DNA of 64,000 nucleotides from Xiheicaenibacterium sp046351325 (GTDB taxonomy: Bacteria > Myxococcota_A > Polyangia > Polyangiales > Polyangiaceae), in assembly GCA_046351325.1 (NCBI GenBank), contig JAXLYR010000008.1, forward strand, positions 186,001 through 250,000, in the 5' to 3' direction. Shown piece after piece: positions 8,310-17,231 of the stretch. The notes beneath the pieces are model-generated. The model searched no databases, had not been told where the DNA came from, and saw nothing but the letters and a program-made list of their open reading frames with translations. Numbering within the stretch: the first letter of the stretch is position 1; every line of letters starts with the position of its first letter. The position numbers and the translations under genes are program-made.

Positions 8310-9354
8310 CGGCGGGCCCCTGGGCGCGGATGCGAGCGCTCTCGGCGTGGACGTGATCGATGAGGGCCTTCACGTTGTCGACCGGGGTCTCGGGGATGAT
8401 GCCGTGCCCGAGGTTGAAGATGTGGCCGGGCCGCGCGCCGACGCTCTCGAGGATGGTGGTCGCGCGAGCCGCGGCGATCGCGGGCGGCGCGCAGAGGAGC
8501 AGCGGATCGATGTTGCCCTGGACAGCCTTGTCGAAGCCTACGCGCCGCCATCCCTCGACGAGCGGCGTGCGGTGATCGATGCCGATGACGGTGCCACCAG
8601 CGTCGCGCATGAGCTCGAGGAGCGGATAGGTGTTGGTTCCGAAGTGAATCACCGGCACGCCCGTCGTCTCGATGTCGCGCAGGATGCGGGACACGTGGGG
8701 CGCGACGTGATCGCGGTAGTCCTCGATCGTGAGCGCGCCGACCCAGGAGTCGAAGAGCTGCACGGCCTGTGCGCCGGCCTCGATCTGAGCGCGCAGGTAG
8801 CGGCGGACGACCTCCGAGATCTTCTCCATCAAGAGCGAGAAGCTCTGCGGGTCGGACCACATCAGGACCTTCGTCCGGCGATAGTCGGAGCTCTTGCCGC
8901 CCTCGACCAGGTAGCTCGCGATGGTGAACGGCGCCCCCGCGAAGCCGATGAGCGGGACCTTGTCGGCCAATTCTTTGCGGAGCAAACGAATCGCAGCGAG
9001 CACGTAGCCGAGGCCCTCTTCGGGATCGAAGACGCGCAGCTTCTCGATCGCGGCGCGATCGCGCACCGGGGCATGAACGACGGGGCCCTCGCCCTTCGCG
9101 AACTCGAAGGGGGCGCCCATCGGCTCGAGGGGCAAGAGGATGTCAGCGAAGAGGATCGCCGCATCCATCCCGAGCCGCAGCGGCTGGAGCGTGACCTCGG
9201 TCGCGAGCTCTGGAGTCTTGCAGAGCTCGAGCAACGTGTGCTTCTCGCGGAGGGCGCGGTACTCCGCCATGTAGCGTCCGGCCTGACGCATGAACCACAC
9301 CGGCGTCACAGGCGTGGGCTCACGACGGCACGCGCGCAAAAATAGGTCGTTCAC
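8302..9354 (-). CDS. hemE: uroporphyrinogen decarboxylase
   Basis: Cytoplasmic enzyme converting uroporphyrinogen III to coproporphyrinogen III. The N-terminal signature PVWFMRQAGRYMAEY carries the substrate-carboxylate Arg residues, followed by FADILLPLEPMG with the catalytic Asp, and FDSWVGALT, HFGTNTY and GIDHRTPL further on. At 350 residues it is full length. The GTG start at 9354 overlaps the stop of the EI24-type gene (GTGA), making an EI24-hemE-hemY operon. Other haem genes are not in the window. Confidence 0.95.
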   Translation of the reverse strand: MNDLFLRACRREPTPVTPVWFMRQAGRYMAEYRALREKHTLLELCKTPELATEVTLQPLRLGMDAAILFADILLPLEPMGAPFEFAKGEGPVVHAPVRDRAAIEKLRVFDPEEGLGYVLAAIRLLRKELADKVPLIGFAGAPFTIASYLVEGGKSSDYRRTKVLMWSDPQSFSLLMEKISEVVRRYLRAQIEAGAQAVQLFDSWVGALTIEDYRDHVAPHVSRILRDIETTGVPVIHFGTNTYPLLELMRDAGGTVIGIDHRTPLVEGWRRVGFDKAVQGNIDPLLLCAPPAIAAARATTILESVGARPGHIFNLGHGIIPETPVDNVKALIDHVHAESARIRAQGPADG

Positions 9355-10082
9355 AGCCGCACCCTACCATTGGGCCGCCCAGCGCCCATCTCGATCTTCG
9401 CGTGGAGGCTGGTCGCGCCCGCGACGCCGACGGGCAAGAGCAGGAGGAAGCCCGCGGGCACGACCGCCACCACCGTGACGCCGAGGGTGAAGCCAGCGAG
9501 CGCCCATCGCCCTGCGCGGAGCCTGTCGAGGCGCTCGCGCCATTCGAGCCCCGCGCCGCGCAGCGTGGCGTCGAACAAACTGAAGGACACGCACGACGCA
9601 GCGAACACGACCTTCACGGGCACCGACACGAACGGGGCAAGAGCCCCGCGCTCCACGAGCAGGCCGAGCCCGAAGATCGCGACCGCCGCGATCAACGCGG
9701 GGAAGGCGGCGCGCGCCGAGTCCAGCACCTCGACGTGCGTCGGGCGTTCTTCGAGCGGCGTCGCCGAGAGGCGCGCTCGGGCGCGATGCGTGAGACCTCG
9801 CAGCGCGGGCGCGGCCGCCGGCTGCGCGAGCAGGGCGCACGCGAGACCGCTGACAATTCTGTAACAGTTCGACGCAAGCGAAGCGAGCGCCTCCGTGGGC
9901 TCGCCGTTCGCGCCCACCCAGCGATCGAGCATCGCGGTCGGCCCCAGCACCGCGAGGGGCAGGAGCACGACGGTGACGAGCGCACAAACCACCGCCGGCA
10001 CGACCGCGAACAGCGCCGCTCGCGCGTCACCGAAGACCAGCGCAAAACCTCGGAGGAACGAGCGCAGCCCATCACCGAACAT
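9351..10082 (-). CDS. EI24/CysZ-type membrane protein
   Basis: A 243-residue integral membrane protein beginning MFGDGLRSFLRGFALV, a typical N-terminus of the EI24 family (CysZ sulfate permease, eukaryotic EI24). About four to five hydrophobic segments: AALFAVVPAVV..., the region before TPLEERPTHV, FPALIAAVAIFGLGLLV, and a C-terminal pair. I chose ATG 10082 because GGAG lies just upstream and the family start fits; a longer open frame would run into the divergent kinase. It is co-translated with hemE. Since no sulfate genes are near, transport of sulfate is uncertain; a membrane role linked to porphyrin supply is only inference. Confidence 0.8.
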   Translation of the reverse strand: MFGDGLRSFLRGFALVFGDARAALFAVVPAVVCALVTVVLLPLAVLGPTAMLDRWVGANGEPTEALASLASNCYRIVSGLACALLAQPAAAPALRGLTHRARARLSATPLEERPTHVEVLDSARAAFPALIAAVAIFGLGLLVERGALAPFVSVPVKVVFAASCVSFSLFDATLRGAGLEWRERLDRLRAGRWALAGFTLGVTVVAVVPAGFLLLLPVGVAGATSLHAKIEMGAGRPNGRVRL

Positions 10083-10267
10083 GAGCTCCGCGGGGGCCTT
10101 CGGGGTGGGCGTCGGTGAGCTCGCTTGCGCGACCTTGGGATGCGCGTTCGAGACCGGGGAGCGGCGCCGCGTGCGTGCGATGGCGCACTCTACCAGACGA
10201 CTCTCGCGCTGAGCCCGGCCCGAGGCGCAGCACAATCGTGTATCGTTGATCGTCGCCAAACCCGCGA

Positions 10268-11683
10268 ATGAACATCGACATTGGCACGTTGTTCGAGGAC
10301 CGGTACCGCGCCGCACGGCTCCTCGGCCGCGGCGGGATGGGTGAGGTCTGGGCGTGTTACGACCTCGAAGAGCGCCGCACGGTCGCGATCAAAGTCATCC
10401 TCGCGAAGCACGTGCAGGAGCCTTGGGTGCGCCGGCTCTTCCACGCCGAGATCGTCGCGGTCGCGCGCCTCTCCCATCCGGGGATCGTCGAGGTGCTCGA
10501 CCTGCTCTCGCTCCCCGATGGAACGCCGCTGCTCGTGATGACGCTGCGCTCGGGGCGTCCGCTCGGGAGCGCGCTGTCCAAGACTCGCTCGTGGTCGACG
10601 GTGCGCGACGTGCTCGTCCAGCTGCTCCGCGCGCTCGGGCACGCGCACGCGCGCTCGGTGCTCCACCTCGATCTGAAGCCCGAGAACGTGCTGCTTCAAA
10701 CGGCGCCGGTGCTCGAGACGACGCTCGTCGATTTCGGGATCGCGCGCGTGCTGCGAGAGGGCCGCGGCGCTGAGAATTGGTTCGAGGACGGCTCGATCGC
10801 CGGCACGCCCGAGTACATGGCGCCGGAGCAATGGTTCGGAGAGCTCGAGCGGCTCGGCCCTTGGACGGACCTCTACTCGGTGGGCGTGCTCGCCTATGAG
10901 CTCTGCTCCGGGCGCTTGCCGTTCGAGGGCAACGGCGTCGATCGATTGGGCGCGACGCGCAAGCGAATGGAAGCCATCGTCCCACCGCTCGAGCCGATCT
11001 TGGCCGGCATCCCGGACGCCTTCATCGAGCTCGTGAGCGAGCTGCTCCACCCCTCTCCGACCATGCGCCCGACGTGCGCTGCGGAGGTCGCGTTCCGGCT
11101 CGAAAAGCTCGAAGCGACGCTCGACACGCAGCCCTCGACGAGCTTCGTGAGCTCCGAAGCTCCCACCGTCGAGCGCCCCGTGTCCGCGCGCGTCCCGAGC
11201 CCCGAGTCGAGCCGCTCGGGCCGCGCGTCGAATCGGCAATCCTCGGGGAGCTGGCGGCTCGAGCTCGATCGCACGGTGGGGCAATCGGCGTCAGCGCAGC
11301 CGCCGAACCCTGGCGCGTACGGTCTCTTCGGCTTGCGTGAGCTGCCCGTCCTCGGGCGCGTCGAGGAGCGACGCGCAGTCTGGGCGACCGTGCGCGAGGC
11401 GGTCGAGGCGAGCTCGATCCGAGGCGTGCTCCTCTCCGGCCCAGCCGGCACAGGCAAGACGAGGCTCGCGCGAGACGCGGTCGAGCGCGCGGTGGAGCAC
11501 GGCCTCGCGATGGAGCTGTCGACACATTGGTCGGCGAGCGGCAGCGCAGACGAAGGCCTTCGCGGGTTGGTCGAGAATTGCGCGCTCGGCTCGCGCGGTA
11601 GCCAAGGCGCGGACTTCGACGCGCGCGTGAAGTTCTTCTCGAGCGCTTCCTCGACGCGAGCCGATCGTTCGAGCGCGAGGTGA
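10268..11683 (+). CDS. Ser/Thr kinase fused to AAA ATPase, N-terminal part (frameshifted)
   Basis: Kinase domain in residues 12-280: GRGGMGEVW, Lys42, catalytic loop HLDLKPEN (133-140, Leu in place of the usual Arg), DFG (155-157), APE (185-187). After a Ser/Pro-rich linker comes the front half of a STAND/AAA ATPase with Walker A GPAGTGKT (391-398). The frame then ends at 11683, but the correct continuation is in another frame starting near 11638, so one base appears to be missing in the TTCTTCTC run at 11633-11640. The remaining ATPase and TPR region is the next entry. Together they would make one ~1,120-residue transcription-related regulator of the kinase-AAA-TPR type known in myxobacteria. 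Confidence 0.85.
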   Translation: MNIDIGTLFEDRYRAARLLGRGGMGEVWACYDLEERRTVAIKVILAKHVQEPWVRRLFHAEIVAVARLSHPGIVEVLDLLSLPDGTPLLVMTLRSGRPLGSALSKTRSWSTVRDVLVQLLRALGHAHARSVLHLDLKPENVLLQTAPVLETTLVDFGIARVLREGRGAENWFEDGSIAGTPEYMAPEQWFGELERLGPWTDLYSVGVLAYELCSGRLPFEGNGVDRLGATRKRMEAIVPPLEPILAGIPDAFIELVSELLHPSPTMRPTCAAEVAFRLEKLEATLDTQPSTSFVSSEAPTVERPVSARVPSPESSRSGRASNRQSSGSWRLELDRTVGQSASAQPPNPGAYGLFGLRELPVLGRVEERRAVWATVREAVEASSIRGVLLSGPAGTGKTRLARDAVERAVEHGLAMELSTHWSASGSADEGLRGLVENCALGSRGSQGADFDARVKFFSSASSTRADRSSAR

Positions 11684-13641
11684 AGGTCCTGCTTCGACCC
11701 GGCCCCGACGCAGCGCCGGACGCCGAGCTCCCGCTGCGCGTCGCCGCCGACGTAGTGGTTCGTGCGGCTGCGTTCGAACCGCTCATCGTGCGGCTCGACG
11801 ACGTCCAATGGAGCAAGGGCGAAGCTGCGCTCCTCGTGCGTGCGGTGGCTCGCGCCGCGCCCGCGTCCGGCGTGGTGTTCGTGGCGACGGAGCGCGCGGA
11901 CGAGTCCGACTCCAGCGCGGACTACGTGGCTGCGATGCGTGAGGTGAGCGCGCCCGCAGAGCTCGTGGTCGTCGCGATGCAGCCCCTCGACGCGACCGCG
12001 ACGCGCGCGATGATCCGTGGCCTCCTCGATCTCGACGACGAGCTCGCGACCGTCGTGGCGCGCCGCTGCGAGGGCAACCCGCTCTTCGCCAGTCAACTCG
12101 TAGCGCAGCTCGTCCGCGCGCGAGCCATCGTGCGACGCGCGGGGCGATACACGCTCTCGAAGAAGGTCGCGGGCGCACGCGGTCCCGTCGACATCGAGCG
12201 CGAGATCCCTCCCGACATGCGCGCGTTGTGGGCGCGTCGAGTCGCGCTCTCCGGCGCGACGCCGCTTCACCTCATGGGCTTGGCGCTCGTCCGCGAGCGT
12301 GTCTCGAGCGAGGTCGTCGATGCGCTCGCGCTCGCGATGGGAGAGACCTGGACAGAGTCCTTCACGCGGGCGCTCGGTTCCGGACTCGTGGTGAAGGAGG
12401 GGGATCTCTACGCGTTCTCGCACGGTCTTTTGCGGGACTACCTGCTCTCCGAGATCGCCGAGAAGGATCGGGCGAGGCTGCACGGCGCGGCCGCCGCGGC
12501 GCTCGCGGTGCTCGTCGGCCGCGAGGACGTCGAGCAAGCCCGCGCCGAACATCTCTACGTCGCGGGCCGATTCGAAGAGGCGCTCTCGACGATGCTCGAA
12601 GCCGCGATGTGGAGCTGGCGCCGCGCAGAGCGCGAGCCTCGCGAGAAGCGCACGTCTCGCTTGATCGGTTGGGCCGAGCGCCACACGGACGTCAGCGGCG
12701 CCCGCGCGCTGCGAGCGCGCGCGCTCGCCGAGCTCGCGCACTGCTACGCGGAGGGTGGGCGCTTCGAGCTCGCGAACCCCACGCTCGATCGGGGGCTGCA
12801 GAGCCTCGCCACAGCGGAGGACGACGCCGGCTTCGCCGCGACGTCAGCGTGGGTGAAGTTCCGCGAGGCGCAAGTCGTTCGACTTCAAGGTCGCGTCGGC
12901 GACGGGGCTCGCATCAGCGAGGAGGCGAGGACGCTCGCGCAGACCTCGGGAGAGCTCGTGGTCGAGGCGCTCTGCTGCGCGCAGCTCGGGCTCGACGCAT
13001 TTCGGCGCGGCGATTACCCGACAGCGAGTTCGCGCTACGACGAGTCCATCGCGCTCCTGAGGCGCGCCAAAAATCGCAGCTCCGAGGCGCAGGTGCTCAT
13101 GATGAAGAGCGCGCTCGAAGAGCCGACTCGCATGGAGGCCCTGAGTCGGCGCGCCGTCGAAATGGCAATAGAGGCGGGCGCTCTCCGCATCGAGTTGCTC
13201 GCGCGCCAGGTCTGGATCGAGGCCCTCTTCCGATTGGGGGATAGAGCGCGAGCATCACTCGAGACCGAAGTCCTGAGCGCGGCTGCGCAGCGGCGTGGCC
13301 TGCGACAAACGGTCTCGATGGTGGAGGGCGTCGCGGCTTGTTGGGCAGTCCTCGAGTCCGATTGGGACGCAGCGAAGAAGCACGCCGACGTGTGTGCCGC
13401 CTGGGGATCGAGACAGGGCGCGGCCCCCGAGCGCGCGACGATCGCTGCGCTGGACCTCGCGCTGGCGTTGAAGGACCAAAACAATGTCGCGATGCATGAC
13501 GCAATGAGTGTCCTGCTCCGCGAGGGGCGCACATATCGGGAGCCGCACTTTCAGGAGCTCATTCGTAGGCTCCTGTCATTGGCGCCCGAGGACCTCAAAA
13601 TTCGTCTTCTACTGCTCGACGCCGCGCAGGGAGATCCGTAG
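11680..13641 (+). CDS. AAA ATPase/TPR C-terminal part of the split kinase regulator
   Basis: Begins with the second half of a STAND-type ATPase: Walker B LIVRLDDVQW, then a helical lid region with RCEGNPLFASQLV, the GNP motif typical of these ATPases. TPR-like helical repeats rich in Ala/Arg/Glu follow to the end. It has no Walker A of its own; that lies in the preceding frame. A GTG at 11680 overlaps the upstream TGA (GTGA), so reinitiation could give a separate protein. Yet codons upstream of it in this frame (LERFLDASRSFERE) continue the ATPase sense, which favours a frameshifted single gene. Confidence 0.8.
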   Translation: MKVLLRPGPDAAPDAELPLRVAADVVVRAAAFEPLIVRLDDVQWSKGEAALLVRAVARAAPASGVVFVATERADESDSSADYVAAMREVSAPAELVVVAMQPLDATATRAMIRGLLDLDDELATVVARRCEGNPLFASQLVAQLVRARAIVRRAGRYTLSKKVAGARGPVDIEREIPPDMRALWARRVALSGATPLHLMGLALVRERVSSEVVDALALAMGETWTESFTRALGSGLVVKEGDLYAFSHGLLRDYLLSEIAEKDRARLHGAAAAALAVLVGREDVEQARAEHLYVAGRFEEALSTMLEAAMWSWRRAEREPREKRTSRLIGWAERHTDVSGARALRARALAELAHCYAEGGRFELANPTLDRGLQSLATAEDDAGFAATSAWVKFREAQVVRLQGRVGDGARISEEARTLAQTSGELVVEALCCAQLGLDAFRRGDYPTASSRYDESIALLRRAKNRSSEAQVLMMKSALEEPTRMEALSRRAVEMAIEAGALRIELLARQVWIEALFRLGDRARASLETEVLSAAAQRRGLRQTVSMVEGVAACWAVLESDWDAAKKHADVCAAWGSRQGAAPERATIAALDLALALKDQNNVAMHDAMSVLLREGRTYREPHFQELIRRLLSLAPEDLKIRLLLLDAAQGDP

Positions 13642-13660
13642 TCTCGATGTTGCGGAGCAG

Positions 13661-13692
13661 ATTGACGAATATCCAATCTCGAATGGGTCAAT
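13661..13692. promoter_or_regulatory. inverted repeat in the gap before the 13801 gene
   Basis: ATTGAC (13661-13666) is repeated inverted as GTCAAT (13687-13692) in a gap that is clearly less GC-rich than its surroundings. It lies about 110 bases before the next start and 20 after the TPR stop, so it could be an operator or part of a weak terminator. There is no T-run. The match is short and could be chance. Confidence 0.25.
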
Positions 13693-13800
13693 CCTCAACC
13701 GCCGAATCGACGAAGAGCTCGACCCCGATTTGGCAATAGCCGTGAAAGAGCCGGCGTGCCCCCCGCGTCCGGTGCGAGACGGTCAACAAAGGAGAGCGGT

Positions 13801-14355
13801 ATGCGGCAAACACCTCGAGTGATCGCCTTGGCCACTTTTGCGGCAGTTGCAATCGGCTTCAACGGTCACGCGGGGGCTGCCTCGTCTGCCCCGTCAAACG
13901 ACAGCAGTCGGTTCGTTCATCAGCCCGTGTACGAGCCGTGGATCGCCGCGGTGGAGCAACAGGCAGAGATGGGCTTCTTGGCGGTGGAGAAGGGGCACCA
14001 CCACAATCAGGACCTCATCGACTTCGACCACATCATGACGCTCGCGGCATTTCCGGGCTTCATCGTGCCGTGCGTGAAGGTGATTAGGCATCTCTTCAAC
14101 CGCTCTCGACACGACGCTTCGATAGGGGTCTTCCTGCGGGTCGGGTACACGTCGGCAGGCCAGACCGTGAAGCGAGAGTTCACGATTCCACTCCAGGACT
14201 TCGAGATAACTCCGCATCACCCCCAACCGAGCAACAAGAAGTGGCGCCTCGTGGAGGCATTGGTCGACACGACAGCAGCTCCGCCGGACGCGAATTCGAC
14301 GTTCAGCGGCACAGCCGAGATCGTCGACATCGGCACACCGACCGCGAGGGAGTAA
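13801..14355 (+). CDS. secreted protein of unknown function
   Basis: The 184-residue product starts with a clear signal peptide (MRQTPRVIALATFAAVAIGF, cleavage near GAA). The start is fixed by GGAG six bases ahead of ATG 13801. The mature part has a His-rich patch (EKGHHHNQD), then a predicted beta-rich region with DFDHIMTLAAFPGFIVPCVKVI. I do not recognise a family. The gene and its leader are less GC-rich than neighbours and its codon use is more relaxed, which may reflect transfer or weak expression. No operon partner is evident. Confidence 0.7.
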   Translation: MRQTPRVIALATFAAVAIGFNGHAGAASSAPSNDSSRFVHQPVYEPWIAAVEQQAEMGFLAVEKGHHHNQDLIDFDHIMTLAAFPGFIVPCVKVIRHLFNRSRHDASIGVFLRVGYTSAGQTVKREFTIPLQDFEITPHHPQPSNKKWRLVEALVDTTAAPPDANSTFSGTAEIVDIGTPTARE

Positions 14356-14367
14356 GTTAGGGCGACC

Positions 14368-14814
14368 GTGGCCGATCCGAAGCGAAGCACCCCCCGCAAG
14401 AACGATCCGCTCGAGCTCGACCTCGAAGCGACGTTTGCGATCGAGAACCCTCCACCGGAGTCGGTGGCCAGGCTCACGACACGCTCGGCCGACGACTTTC
14501 CGTTGGAGGGCTTCGACCGACGCCCGACGCCCCCACCTCGACTGCTGACGGACGTGCCGGCCTCGGTGCGCAACGCGACGAGCGGCTCGACGGCACGTTG
14601 GCCTCCCGCGCAGCGGGGCGACAAGGCGGCAAGGGAGAAGCGACGTCGCGAGCTCTCACCCGCAGTCGCCGAGTGGGCCGATCGCTCGCGCGAGGCAGAG
14701 GTCGAGTCGCCGGAGTCTCGCTTGGTCGAGACCCTCCGAGCCCTCACCGAGGGTGAATTGGAGGACGTGCAGACTCGACAGAGCGAAACGACGGCGGCCC
14801 CAAGACGAAAATAG
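14368..14814 (+). CDS. hypothetical charged, disordered protein
   Basis: A 148-residue protein starting at GTG 14368, with no membrane segment and no recognised domain. The N-terminal half is Pro/Arg-rich; the C-terminal half is predicted helical and acidic (SRLVETLRALTEGELEDVQ). It sits 12 bases after the secreted protein and 6 before the next gene, so it is likely co-transcribed. An antisense frame at 14217-14747 is also open but is Ser/Arg-rich and lacks context, so I prefer this strand. Confidence 0.55.
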   Translation: MADPKRSTPRKNDPLELDLEATFAIENPPPESVARLTTRSADDFPLEGFDRRPTPPPRLLTDVPASVRNATSGSTARWPPAQRGDKAAREKRRRELSPAVAEWADRSREAEVESPESRLVETLRALTEGELEDVQTRQSETTAAPRRK

Positions 14815-14820
14815 GAGTCG

Positions 14821-15486
14821 GTGTCTCAGCCGGACGCTTCCGTTTTGGGTGCGTTCCGCCAAGGGGGTCATCGTCCTATGTCGCGTCCGTCCCGACCGCC
14901 CGGCTTCGATATGAGTTATCGGCCGGAGCGAGTGAACTTCATGCCGCCGTGGTCGGCGCGCTTGCCCGCGACGCTCTACTTCGGCTTCGCGACCGTGGTT
15001 GGGTTGGGCGTCATCGTGGCGAGGTTTCTACCCTCGAGCACGTGGCTCTATCGGGTCGTCGTCATCGGAGACAACCACCGGGTGCTCACGTCGCAGGGTT
15101 GTGCGGCGCTGCTCTTCGCGTCGGCGCTCGCGGCGCTCGTCCGCCAACAGATGGCGGGGGTCGTGGTTCGACCTGACGGGATCGAGACCCGAGAGGTGCT
15201 GCCGCTCGGGATTCCCAGGCTTCGCCGTTGGACGTGGGCGCAGATCGATCGCGTGGGGATCCCGGCCGTCTCGAGCGACGGCATCAAGACCGGTGTTCTC
15301 GGTGCCCCACGCAAGAAGATTCGGCTCGATCTGTGGAACGGACGGCAGGAGTACCTGCCCGACGTCGAGAAGAAGACCGATCTCGCGGTGATGATCGAGC
15401 GCGTCGCGCTCGCGCGCGCGATCCCCATCGAGGGCGGAACGGGTGTGCTCGACGAGCTGGGCAGCCCCTTCGACGAAGAAGCCTGA
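14821..15486 (+). CDS. membrane protein with PH-like cytoplasmic domain
   Basis: A 221-residue protein with two hydrophobic segments (about residues 48-68 and 92-110). After them comes a beta-rich part containing MAGVVVRPDGIETREVLP and RRWTWAQIDRVGI, a pattern seen in bacterial PH-like (DUF304/YdbT-type) domains. The start is GTG 14821, with AGGAG just upstream overlapping the previous stop; ATG 14881 is an alternative. Function unknown. The adjacent gene spacing suggests an operon with 14368-14814. Confidence 0.65.
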   Translation: MSQPDASVLGAFRQGGHRPMSRPSRPPGFDMSYRPERVNFMPPWSARLPATLYFGFATVVGLGVIVARFLPSSTWLYRVVVIGDNHRVLTSQGCAALLFASALAALVRQQMAGVVVRPDGIETREVLPLGIPRLRRWTWAQIDRVGIPAVSSDGIKTGVLGAPRKKIRLDLWNGRQEYLPDVEKKTDLAVMIERVALARAIPIEGGTGVLDELGSPFDEEA

Positions 15487-15501
15487 GCGCACGGCAGATC
15501 A

Positions 15502-15519
15502 GAAAGGTGTCCCTTTTTT
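15502..15519 (+). terminator. possible weak intrinsic terminator
   Basis: A short A/T-rich stem (AAAGG pairing with CCTTT across TGTC) runs directly into six T residues, about 20 bases after the stop at 15486. The stem is weak, so confidence is low. Confidence 0.3.
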
Positions 15520-15547
15520 CGCATTCGAAGGGTAAGACGCGTTGGCG

Positions 15548-16345
15548 ATGAAGGCGTGGCTGCGCCTCGGTTCGGGACTCGTAGCAGGCGCCATCGTCCT
15601 CGCGGTGAGCGCGCACTCCGTCGCGGCCGCAGAAGACGGTGCGCCCGCGCCCCAGCCCGAGAAGACCGAGGCGCCGAAGACCGACGCGGCGAAGACCGAC
15701 GCGACGAAGACCGACGCGAGCGCGGACAAGCCGGCGGCTGAGCCACCGGCCGCCGAGGCTGCCCCGTCGGAGAAGAAGGAAGAGCCGCCCGCTTGGGAGA
15801 ACGCCCCGTTCGACCGTCGCGGCGGCTTCGCGGTCGGCATCAATTTGGGGATCGGCGTCGGCGCGTCGAATGGCTTCCCCGCGGACTCCAAGAAGATTGG
15901 CCTCGAGCGCTACTACACCGAGAGCGGCCTCGGGTTCGCCACCTCGTCCACGTTGTGGATCGGCGGCGGGTTCGATTGGCTCACGTTCGGGATCGGCGGC
16001 AGCTACAGCATCATCGTGAACGGCGAGACCACGAGCCCCGCGCCGATCCTTCTTTTTCACCTCGATATCTATCCGCTCTATCCCTTCGGCGGGATGCTGG
16101 CGGACCTCGGGTTGATGGCCGATTTCGGGCTCGGCTTTCCGACGACGACCGACAACGAGACCGACGAGACGCTCATCGACGGCACGAGCGGCTCGCACCT
16201 CTCGGTGGGCGTCTTCTGGGACGGCATCAAAGCGTGGAAGATCCACATGGGCCCGTACGTCGCGGGCCACTACATGTGGAGCGACTCGATCCGCAGGCCC
16301 GCGGCGATCGCTGGCTTCAGGATGGCGCTCTTCGCGCTGCCGTAG
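15548..16345 (+). CDS. outer-membrane beta-barrel-type protein with KTDA linker
   Basis: Signal peptide (MKAWLRLGSGLVAGAIVLAV, cleavage near VAAAE), then a Lys/Thr/Asp/Ala-rich linker with repeated KTDA units, then about 180 residues of alternating aromatic and glycine-rich strands (FAVGINLGIGVG, LWIGGGFDWLTFGIGGSYSI, LGLMADFGLGFP) ending in a hydrophobic strand with ALFALP. This is the look of an 8-stranded outer-membrane barrel. ATG 15548 is preferred over TTG 15542. The substrate, if any, is unknown. It converges on prmC with one base between stops. Confidence 0.7.
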   Translation: MKAWLRLGSGLVAGAIVLAVSAHSVAAAEDGAPAPQPEKTEAPKTDAAKTDATKTDASADKPAAEPPAAEAAPSEKKEEPPAWENAPFDRRGGFAVGINLGIGVGASNGFPADSKKIGLERYYTESGLGFATSSTLWIGGGFDWLTFGIGGSYSIIVNGETTSPAPILLFHLDIYPLYPFGGMLADLGLMADFGLGFPTTTDNETDETLIDGTSGSHLSVGVFWDGIKAWKIHMGPYVAGHYMWSDSIRRPAAIAGFRMALFALP

Positions 16346-16346
16346 C

Positions 16347-17231
16347 TCAGGCCGCGCTGCGCACGCCGCTGACGACACGCTCGACGCCGCCGTAGTCCTT
16401 GCGTGATTCCACGTCGCGGTAGCCGCGATCGCGCAGGAACCCAGCGACGGCAGGCGCCTGTCCCGCGCCGACCTCGAGCGCGAGCACGCCCTCGGGGGCG
16501 AGCCATTCGCTGGCCTCGACGACGACGCGTCGAGTGATCGCGAGGCCGTCTTCACCACCGAAGAGGGCGAGGTGGGGTTCGAAGTCGATGATGGTGCGCG
16601 CGAGCTCGCTGCGCTCGTGTTCGGCGATGTACGGCGGGTTCGCTGTGACGAGGTTGAGCCTGCCACGCGCGCGGGGCGCGAGCGCAGCGACGGCCGCGAA
16701 GAGATCGCCTTGCGCGAAGCACACGTGTGGCAAGGCGCCGAGGCGCTGCGCGTTCTCGCGCGCGACCTCGAGCGCGTCCGCCGAGAGATCGGTCCCGATC
16801 ACGGACCAAGTCGGCCGCTCCTTCGCGAGGGTGATCGCGACACAACCCGAGCCGGTGCAGAGGTCGACCGCGGTCCCGGAGAGCGAGCGAGCGCTCGTGC
16901 GCTCCATCGCGACCTCGACCAGGATCTCGGTGTCGGGCCGCGGGATGAGCACGCGCCGATCGACCCTGAAGGGGCGCCCGTAGAACTCGCGCACGCCGAG
17001 CATGTACGCGACCGGCTCGCCCGTGCGACGTCGCTTGTGGAGCTCGCGATACGCGGCGAGCTCGGCCTTCGACAGGGGGCGCTCGGCGTCGACGACCAAG
17101 CCGATGCGGTTGGTCCCGAGCACGTGCGCGAGCAGGAGCTCCGCGTCGAGCCGCGGCGTGTCCGTACCGCGCGTGCGCAGATCGTCAGCGGCCCACGTGA
17201 GGACCTTGCGAATCGACCAGACCTCGGTCAC
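16347..17231 (-). CDS. prmC: peptide chain release factor N5-glutamine methyltransferase
   Basis: S-adenosylmethionine enzyme that methylates the Gln of the GGQ motif in release factors. Seen: the N-terminal helical domain (residues 1-85), RVLIPRPDTE (94-102), the SAM loop VDLCTGSGCVAI (123-132) and the catalytic NPPY (198-201), all as in PrmC/HemK. Length 294 is usual. The start overlaps the stop of the phosphohexomutase gene by 4 bases, so the two are coupled. Confidence 0.93.
   Translation of the reverse strand: MTEVWSIRKVLTWAADDLRTRGTDTPRLDAELLLAHVLGTNRIGLVVDAERPLSKAELAAYRELHKRRRTGEPVAYMLGVREFYGRPFRVDRRVLIPRPDTEILVEVAMERTSARSLSGTAVDLCTGSGCVAITLAKERPTWSVIGTDLSADALEVARENAQRLGALPHVCFAQGDLFAAVAALAPRARGRLNLVTANPPYIAEHERSELARTIIDFEPHLALFGGEDGLAITRRVVVEASEWLAPEGVLALEVGAGQAPAVAGFLRDRGYRDVESRKDYGGVERVVSGVRSAA

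Noticed and set aside
11620..11690. Programmed -1 frameshift
   Set aside because: The site TTCTTCTC lacks a canonical X XXY YYZ slippery heptamer and I see no pseudoknot; an indel is simpler.
14217..14747. 176-residue minus-strand gene
   Set aside because: Antisense to 14368-14814, Ser/Arg-rich without domain or ribosome-binding site.
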